Of a stretch of DNA of 64,000 bases, positions 33,206 through 45,487 are shown piece after piece (within the stretch, counting starts at the first letter, position 1; every line of letters starts with the position of its first letter). The DNA is from Diospyros lotus (Eukaryota; Streptophyta; Magnoliopsida; Ericales; Ebenaceae), in the NCBI RefSeq assembly GCF_014633365.1, contig NC_068348.1, positions 17,254,311-17,318,310 on the forward strand. Reading direction: 5' to 3'. The position numbers were made by a program, and so were the translations under genes. The notes under the pieces were generated by a model. It was given only the letters and a program-made list of their open reading frames with translations, had not been told where the DNA came from and ran no database searches.

Positions 33206-34005
33206 GCCCCCCAGGTTGGTTGGTCATGAAGTGAGCATCAGAGCTTGAGGATATGTAGTCAGATGATGTTTGTGTTTTAATCGTCTGTTACTAGGGTAAG
33301 GTTGAGATATAGCCTCTTGGGTTGAAGTGTTTTGACTGAGATAGTGTTTGGACATACTCGGGTTAGCTGGTGATGGAGCCGAGCTATCGAGAATATCCCC
33401 TTGTTAGGGTCCGAGGCAGGCCCTAAAGACGCATGAATTTATAGGGAGCTCGATAGGCGGTTTTGTCCATGATTTACCTATCCATATTTCAGAATCTGGA
33501 AAAATGACGCATGTTTAAAGGGAAAACGATCCACTACCCAATGCGGGCACTTTATCAACACATTAATTGTTGGATAGGTGGCATGATCTCAAGGGTTGTC
33601 TCGGTGGTGAATAGTTTTCGACTGTTGGATGCTTCCAGTGATTCCAAAAAACTTGCTTCTTTTCCCACCCTTCCATATATTTTTGGCCTTCTTCTGTGAC
33701 TTCTTTCGCATTCTGACAGCTTTCGTCTCTAGGAGTTGCAGCACTTCAGACCCGATTTCTTCTTTTGCTATTTTTAGGCTTCTGTCCTTCAGGTAATCAC
33801 CTAAAACACTCTTATTCCCTCTTTGGCATTTGCCTTCATTTGTTGGGGCCATAGTTTCTTGGGTGGGTTCTAAACTCTATATGGCATTTGCTGGGATCGG
33901 TGCTGGTTTTCGACTCATGGCTAAATCATCATTTGATCCCCCCACCTATGAATGGGTAAGCAAGTAGGTATCCAAAATTGCTTCCAAGTTTGACACTCCT
34001 GACCA
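33206..34005 (-). mobile_element. Tat 3' internal end: polypurine tract and unrecognised coding remnant
   Basis: On the minus strand CCTGGGGGGC lies directly before the LTR start TGTCG and reads as a polypurine tract. Farther upstream an 87-residue open stretch (33852-33589) starts MAPTNEGKCQRGNKS and is basic in its second half (RMRKKSQKKAKN). It extends upstream through a stop with MSRKPAPIPANAI. I do not recognise this protein. Its position before the polypurine tract suggests the 3' end of a Tat coding region. Confidence 0.45.
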
Positions 34006-34389
34006 TGTTATAATGCCCCAAATCCAAACTAGGACATGTGGTATAAAATAAATATAATATTTACATAGGCATTATGGAAATCCCATAAAATGCAACTAGG
34101 ATCGTAACCTAAAACATATTGGGACTTCCACCAAACATTCACTCGCACACAAAATTATTTAATTTAGCTTTCTAATGTTACAACTAAGTCCTCACACAAC
34201 AAGATAATGTGGAATTTAAAGTTAAATACATCTATTGTACCACCTATGGAAAATGGGGATTTTTTAAAGTAAAATAATCCCTAAACCAGACCTTGCAACA
34301 ATGTACCTTAAGACAAATCATCCTAGTGAAACAAGGCTGGGTGGCAAAGGGACCTTGTGGTAGTGTGCCTTAAGGCAAATCATCACAGC

Positions 34390-34640
34390 AAGGCTGAGGC
34401 TGGAAGCAAGGCGTGATCAGGTGGAAGCTCGCAACAAGGCTCGCGATGAAACGAGAGGCTCACGACAAGGCTAAGGCTCTCAGCAAGCCTTATGGCGAGG
34501 CCGAGGCTCAAGGCAAGGTTGAGGCTCACGGCAAGGCTAAGGCTCGTGGTGAAAGTAGAAGCTCTCGGCAAGGCTGAGGCTCGCAGCAAAGCTCGCGGAA
34601 AGCCAAGCCTCATGATAAGGTCGAGCCTCGCGGCAAGGCC
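34390..34640. repeat. Minisatellite, AAGGCTGAGGCTCGC type
   Basis: Imperfect short units (about 12-24 bp) of CAAGGCTGAGGCTCGCGG and variants. Confidence 0.75.
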
Positions 34641-34879
34641 TTTTTCTCACCGCTAGATAACTGACACGTGTCGACACTAGATCCCCTCATGAATCACCCC
34701 CTATAAATACCCAACTACAGGACATTGAAAAGGACTCAAGAATTTGGTAAGATTTTGACACATTGACTATGTTTTTACTATTTTCGTGAACAATTATCTT
34801 TATTTGGCACTAACTTAGGCATTTGAAGGATGTCATGGGCGAGAATTCCCGCGAGCCTTCTAACCCATTATGGAGTATC

Positions 34880-35175
34880 AACAGGGAAATATTCTTAAAG
34901 CGAGATCCTTGCGGTGAAGACTCTTAAGTCAAAATCCTTAAGGTGAAGTCCTCGAGGAAAGATCCTTGTGGCGAAATTCTTGTAGCAAGATCCTTGTGGC
35001 GAGGTCCTTGTTGCGAGAGCCTTATGGTGAAGTCCTTGCAGCGAGATCCTTGTGTGAGATCCTTGTGACAAGAGCCTTGTGGTGAGAGCCTTGTAGCGAA
35101 CCTCCTTGAGGCAAGCATCCTTGTGGTGAGATCCTTGCAGTAAGAGTCTTGTGGCAAACCTCCTTGAGGCAAGCA
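34880..35175. repeat. Minisatellite, GAGATCCTTGTGGC type
   Basis: About 15 or more imperfect units of GAGATCCTTGTGGCGA with lengths of about 16-20 bp. Confidence 0.8.
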
Positions 35176-35721
35176 TTCTTGTGGTCAACTCCCTTGCAAA
35201 AACTTTTCTTACAGCAACCTTACTTCACTAGACACTAAGCTGAAATAGATCCCACATCATAAAATTCAATTTTTATATTTTTAGCAACAACAACATCACT
35301 CATGAAATTAATACAAACTTTAAAAGAAACAATACAATAGAATAATAAACTTGCGTAACTTTCCCCTTTCTTCCTGGCTTGAGCCTGGTACACCTGAAAA
35401 ATCTGGAACATTTGAATATTCTAGGGGTATAAAACACCCAAGTTAGATTGTTAAATCTAAGTAAGGGTTGAAAATTAATTTCGTGCGTGTAAATGCAAAA
35501 TACAAAGATGCATTCTTCAGGTGGAAGTGACACCAGGGTGTTGCAATCACCCCTACTTATAACATCATGTAACACAACCTCACAACACGACTAAATGAAG
35601 TATCCCTTCACCTATGATAATCATAACTAGTCACAAGCCACACATAGTGATGCATGAGAATACCAAAAAAGAACATGCTTACCAACAGAGGGACGTGTTA
35701 TGCATATGGAGCCACCACCGA

Positions 35722-36742
35722 TGTAACACCCCATTTTTCCCAAGCATAGCATTAACCTGAGATTTCAGGAATACATTTTTTTTTCCAACATACATTTAAC
35801 ATAAATCACTCCCCAACAATCCCAATTCTACTTTTTTAGGATATCAAACTTAATAATCAATAAGCTAAGACAGGTAACATCATCATATATGCAGAAGCAA
35901 GATTGGAACCTGACATCTTCAATATAAAATATATAGAGACTAATCTCTCAACAATAACAATTGAATACCTCAAACATAGTCATAAGATATGCTAAAGATC
36001 GAATATGTAGATAACAGTTACATCTCGAAAACCTCATTTCCCTTGGCGTCGCTGCTTTCACTTGGAACATTTGAATATTCCAGGGACATAGTCTAAATTA
36101 GATGCTAAATCATCTAAATGAGAGTTCAAAAATATTTTCATGAATATATGGAAGACCATGAATAAAATTGACATATCCCGACATGTTCCAGCCCAACAGA
36201 ATCCCATACAACGCTTAACCCATACCACGGGAAAAGAGCAAGCTCTCTAAAGGCAACATAACCACATTGACATAATAGAACCCTATCTTAAGAGGGGCAA
36301 CATCAATCCATCTCCCTGACACCTCGGGAATAATTGTTACCACTCTCGTCACAAGAGGGTCAACGTCAACGCAGGAACTCGGCACACCACAATCACGTCA
36401 GGGATTACGTTCCCACTCAAAAGCAACCTAAAAACACTACCCATTTCCAGCACACATGCCAATGCCATAACCACAACATGAAATGATGTATTACATAAAA
36501 TGACATTTCAATGCACATGTAAATAAACATTTTGGATGAACCATCTACATGAAATTAAGTTTTAGGTATAAACACTCACATACAACAAAACCAATTTTTT
36601 GGTAGAACAACTCACCTTGAATGCAATTCAGAATGCCTTAAAATTTGTGCTAAACCTGGACTCTCGTGTCAGGCTTTTAAATGCTAAATTTTGAGCCCCA
36701 ACGTTCCCATATTTAATTCAAAGGAGAAAGTGGGTAAAATAC
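35722..36742 (-). mobile_element. Second decayed chromovirus-type LTR, 3' part
   Basis: The plus strand begins TGTAACACCCC, the complement of an LTR 3' end. The minus strand carries H1 (TTAGATG, loop ATTTAG, CATCTAA; plus-strand 36098-36117) and H2 with loop ATTCAAAT near 36063-36085. It is interrupted by P copy 3 at 36743. The left flank ends CCGA and CCGA recurs at 39227-39230 after CTCACA, so the LTR may end at 39226. Confidence 0.5.
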
Positions 36743-39216
36743 TGTAATGACCCGTTAGACGGTCTAGAGTTTATTGATAATTATTTAATGGTTTATTTAA
36801 ATTTTGGGTTAAGTGAAGTTTCCAATTAAATATTAAGATGGAAAATTAGAGATTTTTAAATGAGGAAACAGCATTTAATTGTATTTAGATTATGTGGAAA
36901 TAAATGAAAGGGGTATAAAAATAATTCTAGAGTGTTAATAATAATTTCCTTTAATAGAAATTATTAATTAATTGATATTATGTATTTAAGGGGGATTGAG
37001 AATCCATCCTTGAGAAGGTTTAGGATTCGAAAGTCTCCTAGTTATAGTAAGAGATTGAGATGGGCTTTTAGGGTTGCTTCTTATATAAATATAGTTCACA
37101 AGCCTTGTTCTTCTTCACGCCACTGATAGAAGAAGAAGATAACATGAGAAGTTGCAGTTCTATGAGTCTTCATAGAAGAGTCTTTAGTTTTGTTTGATCT
37201 GTCCAAGAAGATCATAAGGCAAGTATCTATCCCTGTAGACCTTTCTTACGGGATTATGTTTTAGTAATACTCTCAATTGATTCAAAGTTATTCAGTCTGT
37301 TTCTTAGATTTTACAGTTAGTTTGTATATATATACACATATATATATATATGTACGAGCAGTTAGTGCAAGCACGATATGCTTTTTTCTTTGCATTGATT
37401 CTTTCAAATATGAATGTTGAGTCACCCTTATGTTATTTCATAGCAATTAGGATTGTCTTCTCAAGTTTTCTTTTGGAATGGTGTAGTTTTGTTAGATTTT
37501 GGTACCAAGAATCAGTCTCTATAATCGTTCATTTTTGGGTTATATATATAGATATCCAGATGAGTCATCTCATATCCGGATGGCTTTTTCAAAAGTTGTG
37601 AGTAGCATCCAGATAAGTTTGAGCATATTCGGATAGCTTGTTTAGTTTCTGTGAGTGACATCTGGATGGCCCTTGTTCGTATCCGAATGGCCTAGTGATA
37701 TCTAGATACCTTGTTTCCGTATCTGGATGTGTCCAAAGATGTTTGTGAGTGATATCCGGATGAGTCTATCGTGTTTCGTGAGTGATATCCTGATACCTCG
37801 TATCATATCCAGATGTGTCCAATATATTTTCAGGGTGATATCTGGATGGTTCTTCATACATCTGGATAGGTGAAAGCTCATATCTAGATGCCCTTTTCTT
37901 CTATCCGAATAGGTTCAGAATCTCCAGATGCCTCGTTTCCATATCTGAATGTCCTCTCATAAAAAACTAAATCCCCATTCAAATGAACCTCTTGTAGCAT
38001 GCAAATGATTTAGTGAGATATCTGGATGGCCTGAATCATATCCGGATGTCCTATGCTATATCCGAATAGCTCCCAACATATCTGAATAGCCAGTGTGATT
38101 TCGTCCCAGTGTATTCGGATGAGCCTTCAGCATATCCGGGTGTCTCTCCCATATCCAGATACCCTTCATTCATATCCGGATTTTTTTTTTAGAATTTTAA
38201 ATATTCTTTCCAGTGAACCCCAATCCAATTTATTAGATAAATAAAGATTAAATATCTTCAAATATTAGAATCTTATGACATTTATAATAAATGTAACATG
38301 CCCATAACCCGTGAATCATTACATTCCAATATAAGAGATGAAGATCATATAACATGTTTAACAATTATTTCGGGATATTATGTGCATACATCTTTGTATG
38401 AGCATTGAGCATGACTTTATATGGAGCACTTCATATCGCGTGTTAGCATGTGTATGAGCATTACATTGTAGTATGCGTGCCAAACTACTAGTCCACGGGG
38501 ATCCCATCAGTTTCAGTTACTATTTCAGTTTATGTGTTGCTCTGGTTGCTGACGACTAAGGGGCTAGGGGCATATTGCCCACAATATGTGCTTATAGCTT
38601 TTATGTTTGCAGGATTCAGATCAATCAGGTATGTATTATAGTTATGTGGGCCTATGAGTCAAAGCTGCATACCTACATTTATTTTATAATTTATGTGCAT
38701 TACATCTTGTAAATGCAGCCTTACAATGATTATTATATCCCTCGGTACAAGGACAGTTAGTAATATATGAGTATCGATATTCTTTGATTCAACTTCAGTT
38801 ATTCTTTCATATCTATTACTTGCTGAACTTTGTAGCTCACCTTATACTCTTCACCATTTTAAGTCCTAGGGAGAGAGTATCAAATGTGGGGCCTAGCAAT
38901 ATTGGTCAGTAGTGTGTGTACGTGGACCCATTTAAGATGAAAGATGTCTGGGTATTGGTGTTATTTAGAGTCTTGTTAGTTAAGAGTATATATGTTCATT
39001 GAGGGATTTTCCTTAGTCAGCATTTATGGTTTTCAGTTTATGTTGATCCTCTCATAGATCAGAGTTATGTTATAGTTGATTGAGATTTATCAGGTATGAT
39101 TGATCAGTTGAGCTATTGATGATTTCAGTTTTAGTTTTATGGTGAGTTTTAGTTTATTTGATCTATTTTCCTCATACCACCTCTTCTCGGGCAATTCTAA
39201 GAGAAGGGGTGTTACA
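36743..39216 (+). mobile_element. P-family solo-LTR-like element, copy 3, with perfect TSD
   Basis: Begins TGTAATGACCC and ends GGGGTGTTACA. It is flanked by AATAC at 36738-36742 and 39217-39221. A TATA-like TTATATAAATATAG lies near 37080. Then come an (AT)n run near 37326, the palindrome array and the conserved block. It is 2474 bp long and has no coding sequence. Confidence 0.92.
37550..38185. repeat. Palindrome array, P copy 3
   Basis: About 25 units of the ATATCCGGATG type, with many CpG-lost variants (ATCCAGATG, ATCTGGATG) and some ATCCGAATG. Confidence 0.88.
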
Positions 39217-39221
39217 AATAC

Positions 39222-40468
39222 TCACACCGATCCCACCTCAATGGCTGTTATCTTGTGGCCCAAACCGCATTTCTAATCCTCTGACATGCTCTTCTAACTC
39301 TGAATTAATTTTCAAAATTTCTTTCAATTATTTTGGAATTTTTGTCTATTTTTCATGTTGCTTCTCGTGCTCCCAATTTCTTCCTTTTCTTCAATAAATG
39401 CTCTTTCCTCTTTCTTCCTTAGGCAAGGCTCCTATTTATACTCCCGCATGCCCATTGATTTCCCAATTCAATACCATGGATTTTCCCATGGTTTGCATGC
39501 TTTGCTTGCCCCTCAAGCCTCTCTCTCTCTCTCTATATATATATATATTTATATATATATATATTAAAGTTGCCACTCACTCATATGCACATGCTCATTG
39601 ATTCAATCTCAAATCTTCAATTTGCCTTAACCTAACCACCACGCAAGTACATAGGCATATATAATATATAATAACTAAAGTGGCCATCACATGAATATAT
39701 TAATCATCCTTGGTAACCATGGTTTGATACATATATTATATTAGTTTATACCTATGCAACTCAAGTTCAATTCCAATTCCTCCATCACTTAAGCATTGCT
39801 TGATGGCCACACATATGTATATTTTATATATAATTTATTATATTATACATTAAAATCATAAAAATTGTATATAAATCCCTCAATTAAATTCTTAATCTCA
39901 CTTTATGCATTGCATAATTACAATTATATCATCAAATACTAATTTCATTTGGATTAAAATATCAAAATTTTAAAATTAATAACTCAAAATTACTCGATAA
40001 ATATGTTTTTTGCCTTGGTGTCCTCACAGGACTATCGTTTTGTCCTATAACCACTTCAGGGTTGATTCTTACATAAAACTAGAGCCCCCTCAGGGTTCCA
40101 TTAGCTTTTCGGAAGTCCCTTACAATCATTTGATTTTTTAGACATTATTTCAGTTGTACCAAAAACTGTCTCTGATTTGATTCTTTTTAGTATCATAAAT
40201 CTTGTCTTGAGATACTCATCCATGTCATACCCTTTTTTTTAGACATCTAAGTTTTGAGCTACTCCCTTCCATTGATTTGACTATTTAAAACTATTAAATT
40301 GACTTCTAGTTCTTTGAACCACTCAAGAGTTACTTATAAAATCTCATTATTTGAATCTTTTCAGCCTAAAAATTTCTAAAACTTTCAGAAATAATATTAC
40401 ATGAGAGTGTGGGGGTTGAAACAAGGGCCTTGTCTGGCAAATTTCAAGAAAAAAGAGGGCCACACAAG
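39222..40468 (-). mobile_element. Remainder of reverse-strand chromovirus-type LTR(s)
   Basis: On the minus strand a TATA-like GGAGTATAAATAGGAGCC lies at about 39426-39443, so this is LTR promoter sequence in the orientation of 34006-36742. A (CT)n(AT)n microsatellite lies at 39521-39565. The stretch ends where element D inserts. A candidate LTR 5' end is the complement of ATATTACA at about 40401, without a supporting duplication. Confidence 0.45.
39521..39565. repeat. (CT)n(AT)n microsatellite
   Basis: A CTCTCTCTCT run passes into a TATATATATA run interrupted by TTT. Confidence 0.95.
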
Positions 40469-41965
40469 TGTTGGAAATGTATGCCCTAAAGACACGTTTT
40501 GTTTAATTTATGGTAATGATGTTTCTTTTAGTCAGTTTATGGCACATATATTATTTGCATTTAATTGTTGGAAAAGTGTCCATGCTATTAAGTAAGTGAT
40601 TCTTCACAGTTAGGCATGAATCATGGGTACTTAATAAGCAAGAAAATATTACTCTTGATCTTTTGATAGAACTGGGCATTCTATCATGATAAGATCATTG
40701 TGCAATAGATCCTAATGGAGGATGGCTTGCCTTAGCCAGTAAACAGTCCGTTTACTCTAATTGTACAAGTGCATTTGTAATGCATAGAGTGGACCTGTGA
40801 TAGAAGCTAATGACAAAGTACTAATTATCATGGAGCTAGTCTATCACTGCTACTACGTGGACCAGTACTCTAATACTTGAGTATTAGTTGGTGGTCTAGT
40901 GAACCTAGAGCTATATTCTTAGATTCACTGTACGTGAGGTCTATCAAAGATCAATAACCTTTTGAGTTGGGAGTATGGTTTCTAATTAGCTAAGATAGAC
41001 TAATACAAGATAGTTTCTGTGATTCACCCCCTTGTGATTGTCCAAGAATAATCAAATAATCCAAGGCCCTGGGAACGTGACTTAAGAGTGTGTGCTTTTA
41101 GGTAGCTCCCAGTGATAAGCAAGTACATTCGAGTAGTCACGGATTATTGGACTAGTGATCTAAGGATGGTAGAAATCATTTAGAGAGGTGTTAGTACATT
41201 ATTCCTTTCTAAATGATGGGTGTTACGCAGAGGGGTATTTTTGTCATTACACTAGTAGGTCAAAGACATTGCATATGCAAAATTATTTGTGGGGTCAGTG
41301 TTACCATATGGTGATAGTTGGAACACTTAGAATGACAAAATATAGCTACTAGGTAGCAGGGATATTTTGGTCATTTTAGTAGCCGTGAATAATTTGTCTT
41401 TTGGTCCCCGGGGTAGCTCGATATAACTCATGTATTATTTAATACATTTGGCTTGTTGGGTGAATTACATTGAGAGAGAATTATTTTATTCAGAATGGTC
41501 CATAATTAATTGGGCTAGAATAAAATAATAGTTCATTAGTTTTTTAATTAATTAATTGGGCTAACCTAATTAGAAAATTAATTAAATGAACTTGGCCCAC
41601 TAGGGTTTGGCCCACTAGGGTTTTAACCCTAGGGTTCTCCCTATATATATTCTCTCCTTGGTTGTTTTTCATCTAAGAGTTTTTTTTTTTTTTCTCTTCT
41701 TCACCAAAAGAGAGGCCACGAGTTTGAGTCATACCTTTGGAAGATCAAGAGAACGTTCAAGTTCTGATGCGAAGGAGCCGAAGGATTGCAGGACAGTCGT
41801 CATCTCCACCACGAGAAGAAGCACCCGCCCATCCTCCTCCTATCGCTTCATTCCGTTTGGTAATCCGAAGGAAAAGTAAGTTTCCTAGATTCTAATCAAT
41901 ACGAGGAAAGTTTTTATTTAAAAACGCTTCCGTTGCATGCTATGTATCCTCGTGATGATCCTTCA
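40469..41965 (+). repeat. 5' LTR of element D
   Basis: Begins TGTTGGAAATG and ends GATGATCCTTCA. TATA-like CTATATATATTC lies near 41641, preceded by three AGGGTTT-type words (41599-41636). It is 1497 bp. The same LTR occurs at 43950 (minus), 52113 (plus) and 62170 (minus). Confidence 0.95.
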
Positions 41966-41967
41966 AG

Positions 41968-41979
41968 TGGTATCAGAGC
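41968..41979 (+). promoter_or_regulatory. Primer binding site 1, element D
   Basis: TGGTATCAGAGC, initiator tRNA-Met type, two bases after the 5' LTR. Confidence 0.93.
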
Positions 41980-43713
41980 CACGGTTTTGTTGGTTTGAAT
42001 CTAGGAGCATGCCTAGGATTAAAATCGAAAAAAAAAAGGTGGTTCCTTTTACTGTTTAAATGCTATTTTTTTTTTGCGTTTATGGATCCCTCCAAGAATG
42101 GTTTTAGATGCCTTGTAAACCTCATGAGTGGAGGTATAGGACGTTGTAATCTGTTGTGTTTATTCAAATAGATTCGATGTAAACCTCGCGGTTGGGGTAT
42201 AGGCGGATGTACAACCAGTTTTTGATGGTTGATTTCATCGGTTTCATTTTTCTGTAATAATGATCGTTGAAAGAAAACAAGATGCAGACGGAAATAGGCA
42301 ATTTCAGAACAGAAAGTTTGCAGTTTCGGCTGGATCGGGCAGCGCTGCTTTGGAACAGAAAGTTTGCAGTTTCAGAAAACCAGCTTTCAGCCATCGCTTG
42401 CACAGGCTGAACGTGATGGAAGAATCGGCCAGATCTAGCTTCGGCTAAGGGCTAGAATCGACTATCATGAGAAATCAGCCATTGCATTTTTTTTTGGATG
42501 GTCCTTGGAACAGTCGGCGGCTGAAGCGATCGACCTAGGGTTTTCTGGATGATGCAGTTTTGGTGAGATGATCGGGCAGTTCTGCATGGAGAATAATTTT
42601 GGATCGGGGCGCTGCCCCGCACCCCGCAAGGGGCGGCTTCCCCTTGACCCCCGTGCCTACGGCGGGCTTCGCCCACCCCAACCCCATAGTTAGCAGCTAG
42701 GTGTTTTATTTTAAAACCATTCTTGGAGGTTAAATTATTTGCAATTAGATTATCTTTGTGATATGTTGCATGAAAATAATTAGTAAAAGGATGGAACCAC
42801 CTTAGGATTAAACAAGACCACATTTAATATTTATTTGATGTGATGTTTAATCAATTATATGGTCACTTAGGAATAATGAATAGAAAAGCATGTAACTCGT
42901 TTATTGTGCTTTTTCAACTGTGATCATATGTGGAGTTAATTCATGAAAACGTTTTATTAAACCAAATGATGAAATTAGTTTACAGGTTTACCTTCTCAAA
43001 GGATTTATCCCTTGGTATAGAAAGTAAACGTAGACTTAGATATTTCATCATAAGGTTTAAATTTGGGTTAATTAATCAAAAGAAAAATTAACTTATGGTT
43101 TACTCTCTCAAAGTTTTTTTTATCCTTGGATTAGAGAGTGTTTCAAGTTTAGATATTTTTCTAAGTATTAATGGAATCCAAAAGAAAAAGAAAAAAAAAA
43201 AAACGTTTTTAATCAAAACCCTTATTTTAAAAGATTAAGTGGGAGAGGGGTTCCAACGACCCCATGGCTTCCTCCACACCTTTAATTAGAGATCGTGGAT
43301 ACCCTCGTGTCATTCTGAGCATGACCCCCTATAGGATGGGTATTCCATAAGGATCTAGATCTAATGGTAAAGGTATAACTAAAAACCTAGGATATGTGTT
43401 GTTATCGGCCGGCCTATTGTTGGAGGTAATAATGCAAGATTATCCGTAGGGAATGTGAGATAGTGGCCGCCTTATCGACGGAATTATTCTCTAGATCATT
43501 TCCTATTCAAGAAGTTTAGTTTGTGGTGGTTATACACTTAACTTAGAGAATTATCAACCTTCCTATCGGAGCTCTGTTAGTTCTTCTAAGAGCCAAATGA
43601 CATATTATTGATAATAGTTTAAGGGAAATCTATTTTCAAGACATAATATGAGCTTATGTGCAAAATATTTGTGCCTTGTCTAAACGTCTTATTTTTTCAT
43701 AAATTGTACAGGA
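41980..43713 (+). other. Untranslated leader of element D
   Basis: About 1.7 kb before gag. It contains T- and A-runs, a GC-rich block at 42601-42690 with short hairpins (AAGGGG, loop CGGCTT, CCCCTT; and GGGC, loop TTC, GCCC), and several short open stretches of no recognised identity. The part 41980-42567 recurs at 47836-48440. Confidence 0.75.
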
Positions 43714-43949
43714 ATGTCTGGTGGAGGTTCTTTCAGTCCCCTTGCTATGATCCTCAAGGATTCTAAGCTGGATGGGGGTAATTATGTTGACTGGAAGAGG
43801 AAGTTGAACATAGTACTCATAGCTGAAGGGTACAAGTATGTTATGATTGACCCCTGTCCTGTAATTGGGAGAAACTCCACTGACGAGGAGCGCCAGGCAG
43901 AGGCAGAATGGAAGAATGCTGACGAGATGGCACGATGCTACATGTTGGC
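43714..43949 (+). pseudogene. gag: Copia gag, N-terminal fragment
   Basis: Capsid protein start. MSGGGSFSPLAMILKDSKLD is followed by GGNYVDWKRKLNIVL, the typical copia gag N terminus (a tryptophan in the YVDWKR motif), and by DEMARCYMLA at 43920-43949. At 43950 the coding sequence runs into the inverted LTR, so translation would add about 16 unrelated residues before a stop at 43999-44001. The continuation of gag lies at 48442, on the far side of the inverted block, with about 15-20 residues missing between them. Confidence 0.85.
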
Positions 43950-45465
43950 TGAAGGATCATCACGAGGATACATAGCATGCAACAGAAGCGTTTTTAAATA
44001 AAAACTTTCCTCGTATTGATTAGAATCTAGGAAACTTACTTTTCCTTCGGATTACCGGACGGAATGAAGCGATAGGAGGAGGATGGGCGGGAGCTTCTTG
44101 TCGTGGTGGAGATAACGGCTGTCCTGCAATCCTTCGGCTCCTTCGCATCAGAACTTGAACATTCTCTTAATCTTCTAAAGGTATGACTCAAACTCGTGGC
44201 CTCTCTTTTAGTGAAGAAGAGTAAAAAAAAAACTTTTTTTTTTTAGATGAAAAACAACCAAGGAGAGAATATATATAGGGAGAACCCTAGGGTTAAAACC
44301 CTAGTGGGCCAAACCCTAGTGGGCCAAGTTCATTTAATTAATTTTCTAATTGGGTTAGCCCAATTAATTAATTAAAAACTAATGAACTATTATTTTATTC
44401 TAGCCCAATTAATTATGGACCATTCTGAATAAAATAATTCTCTCTCAATGTAATTCACCCAACAAGCCAAATGTATTAAATAATACATGAGTTATATCGA
44501 CCTACCCCGGGGACTAAAAGACAAATTATTCACGGCTACTAAAATGACCAAAATATCCCTGCTACCTAGTAGCTATATTTTGTCATTCTAAGTGTTCCAA
44601 CTATCACCATATGGTAACACTGACCCCACGAATAATTTTTCATATGCAATGTCTTTGACCTACTAGTGTAATGACGAAAATACCCCTCTGCGTAACACCC
44701 ATCATTTAAAAAGGAATAATGTACTAACACCTCTCTAAATGATTTCTACCATCCTTAGATCACTAGTCCAATAATCCGTGACTACTCGAATGTACTTGCT
44801 TATCACTGGGAGCTACCCAGAAGCACACACTCTTAAGTCACATTCCCAGGGCCCTGGATTATTTGATAATTCTTGGACAATCACAAGGGGGTGAATCACA
44901 GAAACTATCTTGTATTAGTCTGTCTTAGCTAATTAGAAACCATACTCCCAACTCAAAAGGTTATTGATCTTTGATAGACCTCACCTACAGTGAATCTAAG
45001 AATATAGCTCTAGGTTCACTAGACCACCAACTAATACTCAAGTATTAGAGTACTCGTCCACGTAGTAGCAGTGATAGACCAGCTCCATGATAATTAGTAC
45101 TTTGTCATTAGCTTCTATCACAGGTCCACTCTACGCATTCCAAATGCGCTTGTACAATTAGAGTAAACGGACTGTTTACTGGCTAAGGCAAGCCATCCTC
45201 CATTAGGATCTATTGCATAATGATCTTATCATGATAGAATGCCCAGTTCTATCAAAAGATCAAGAGTAATATTTTTTTGCTTATTAAGTACCCATGATTC
45301 ATGCCTAACTGTGAAGAACGACCCATCACATGAATCACTTACTTAATAGCATGGACACTTTTCTAACAATTAAATGCAAATAATATATGTGCCATAAACT
45401 GACTAAAAGAAACATCATTACCATAAATTAAACAAAACGTGTCTTTAGGGCATACATTTCCAAAA
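43950..45465 (-). repeat. Inverted LTR inside element D
   Basis: Reverse complement of the D LTR. The left edge TGAAGGATCATC is the exact LTR terminus, joined directly to gag codons. The right edge reads TTTCCAAAA instead of TTTCCAACA, so the LTR start is mutated. The inverted polypurine tract (AATCTCCCACTT) follows. Confidence 0.93.
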
Positions 45466-45487
45466 ATCTCCCACTTACACTCAAAGG

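Larger units (their letters stand above)
34006..35721 (-). mobile_element. Decayed chromovirus-type LTR, 3' part
   Basis: The plus strand begins TGTTATAATGCCCC, the complement of an LTR 3' end. The minus strand carries the same landmarks as element C LTRs: CTAACTTGGGTGTTTTATACC, hairpin H1 (TTAGATT, loop TAAC, AATCTAA; plus-strand 35443-35460) and GGGGTGATTGCAACACC near 35545. Two minisatellites fill its 3' part. It is interrupted at about 35721 by a second LTR. No matching target duplication was found. Confidence 0.55.

Noticed and set aside
41968..41979. TGGTATCAGAGC words as possible tRNA gene parts
   Set aside because: They directly follow LTR ends and lack any cloverleaf context; they are primer binding sites (also 23854 and 47824).
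42452..42823. 123-residue minus-strand frame over the GC-rich leader block
   Set aside because: It is antisense to the element D leader, has no domain, and is explained by the GC-rich composition lacking stops.
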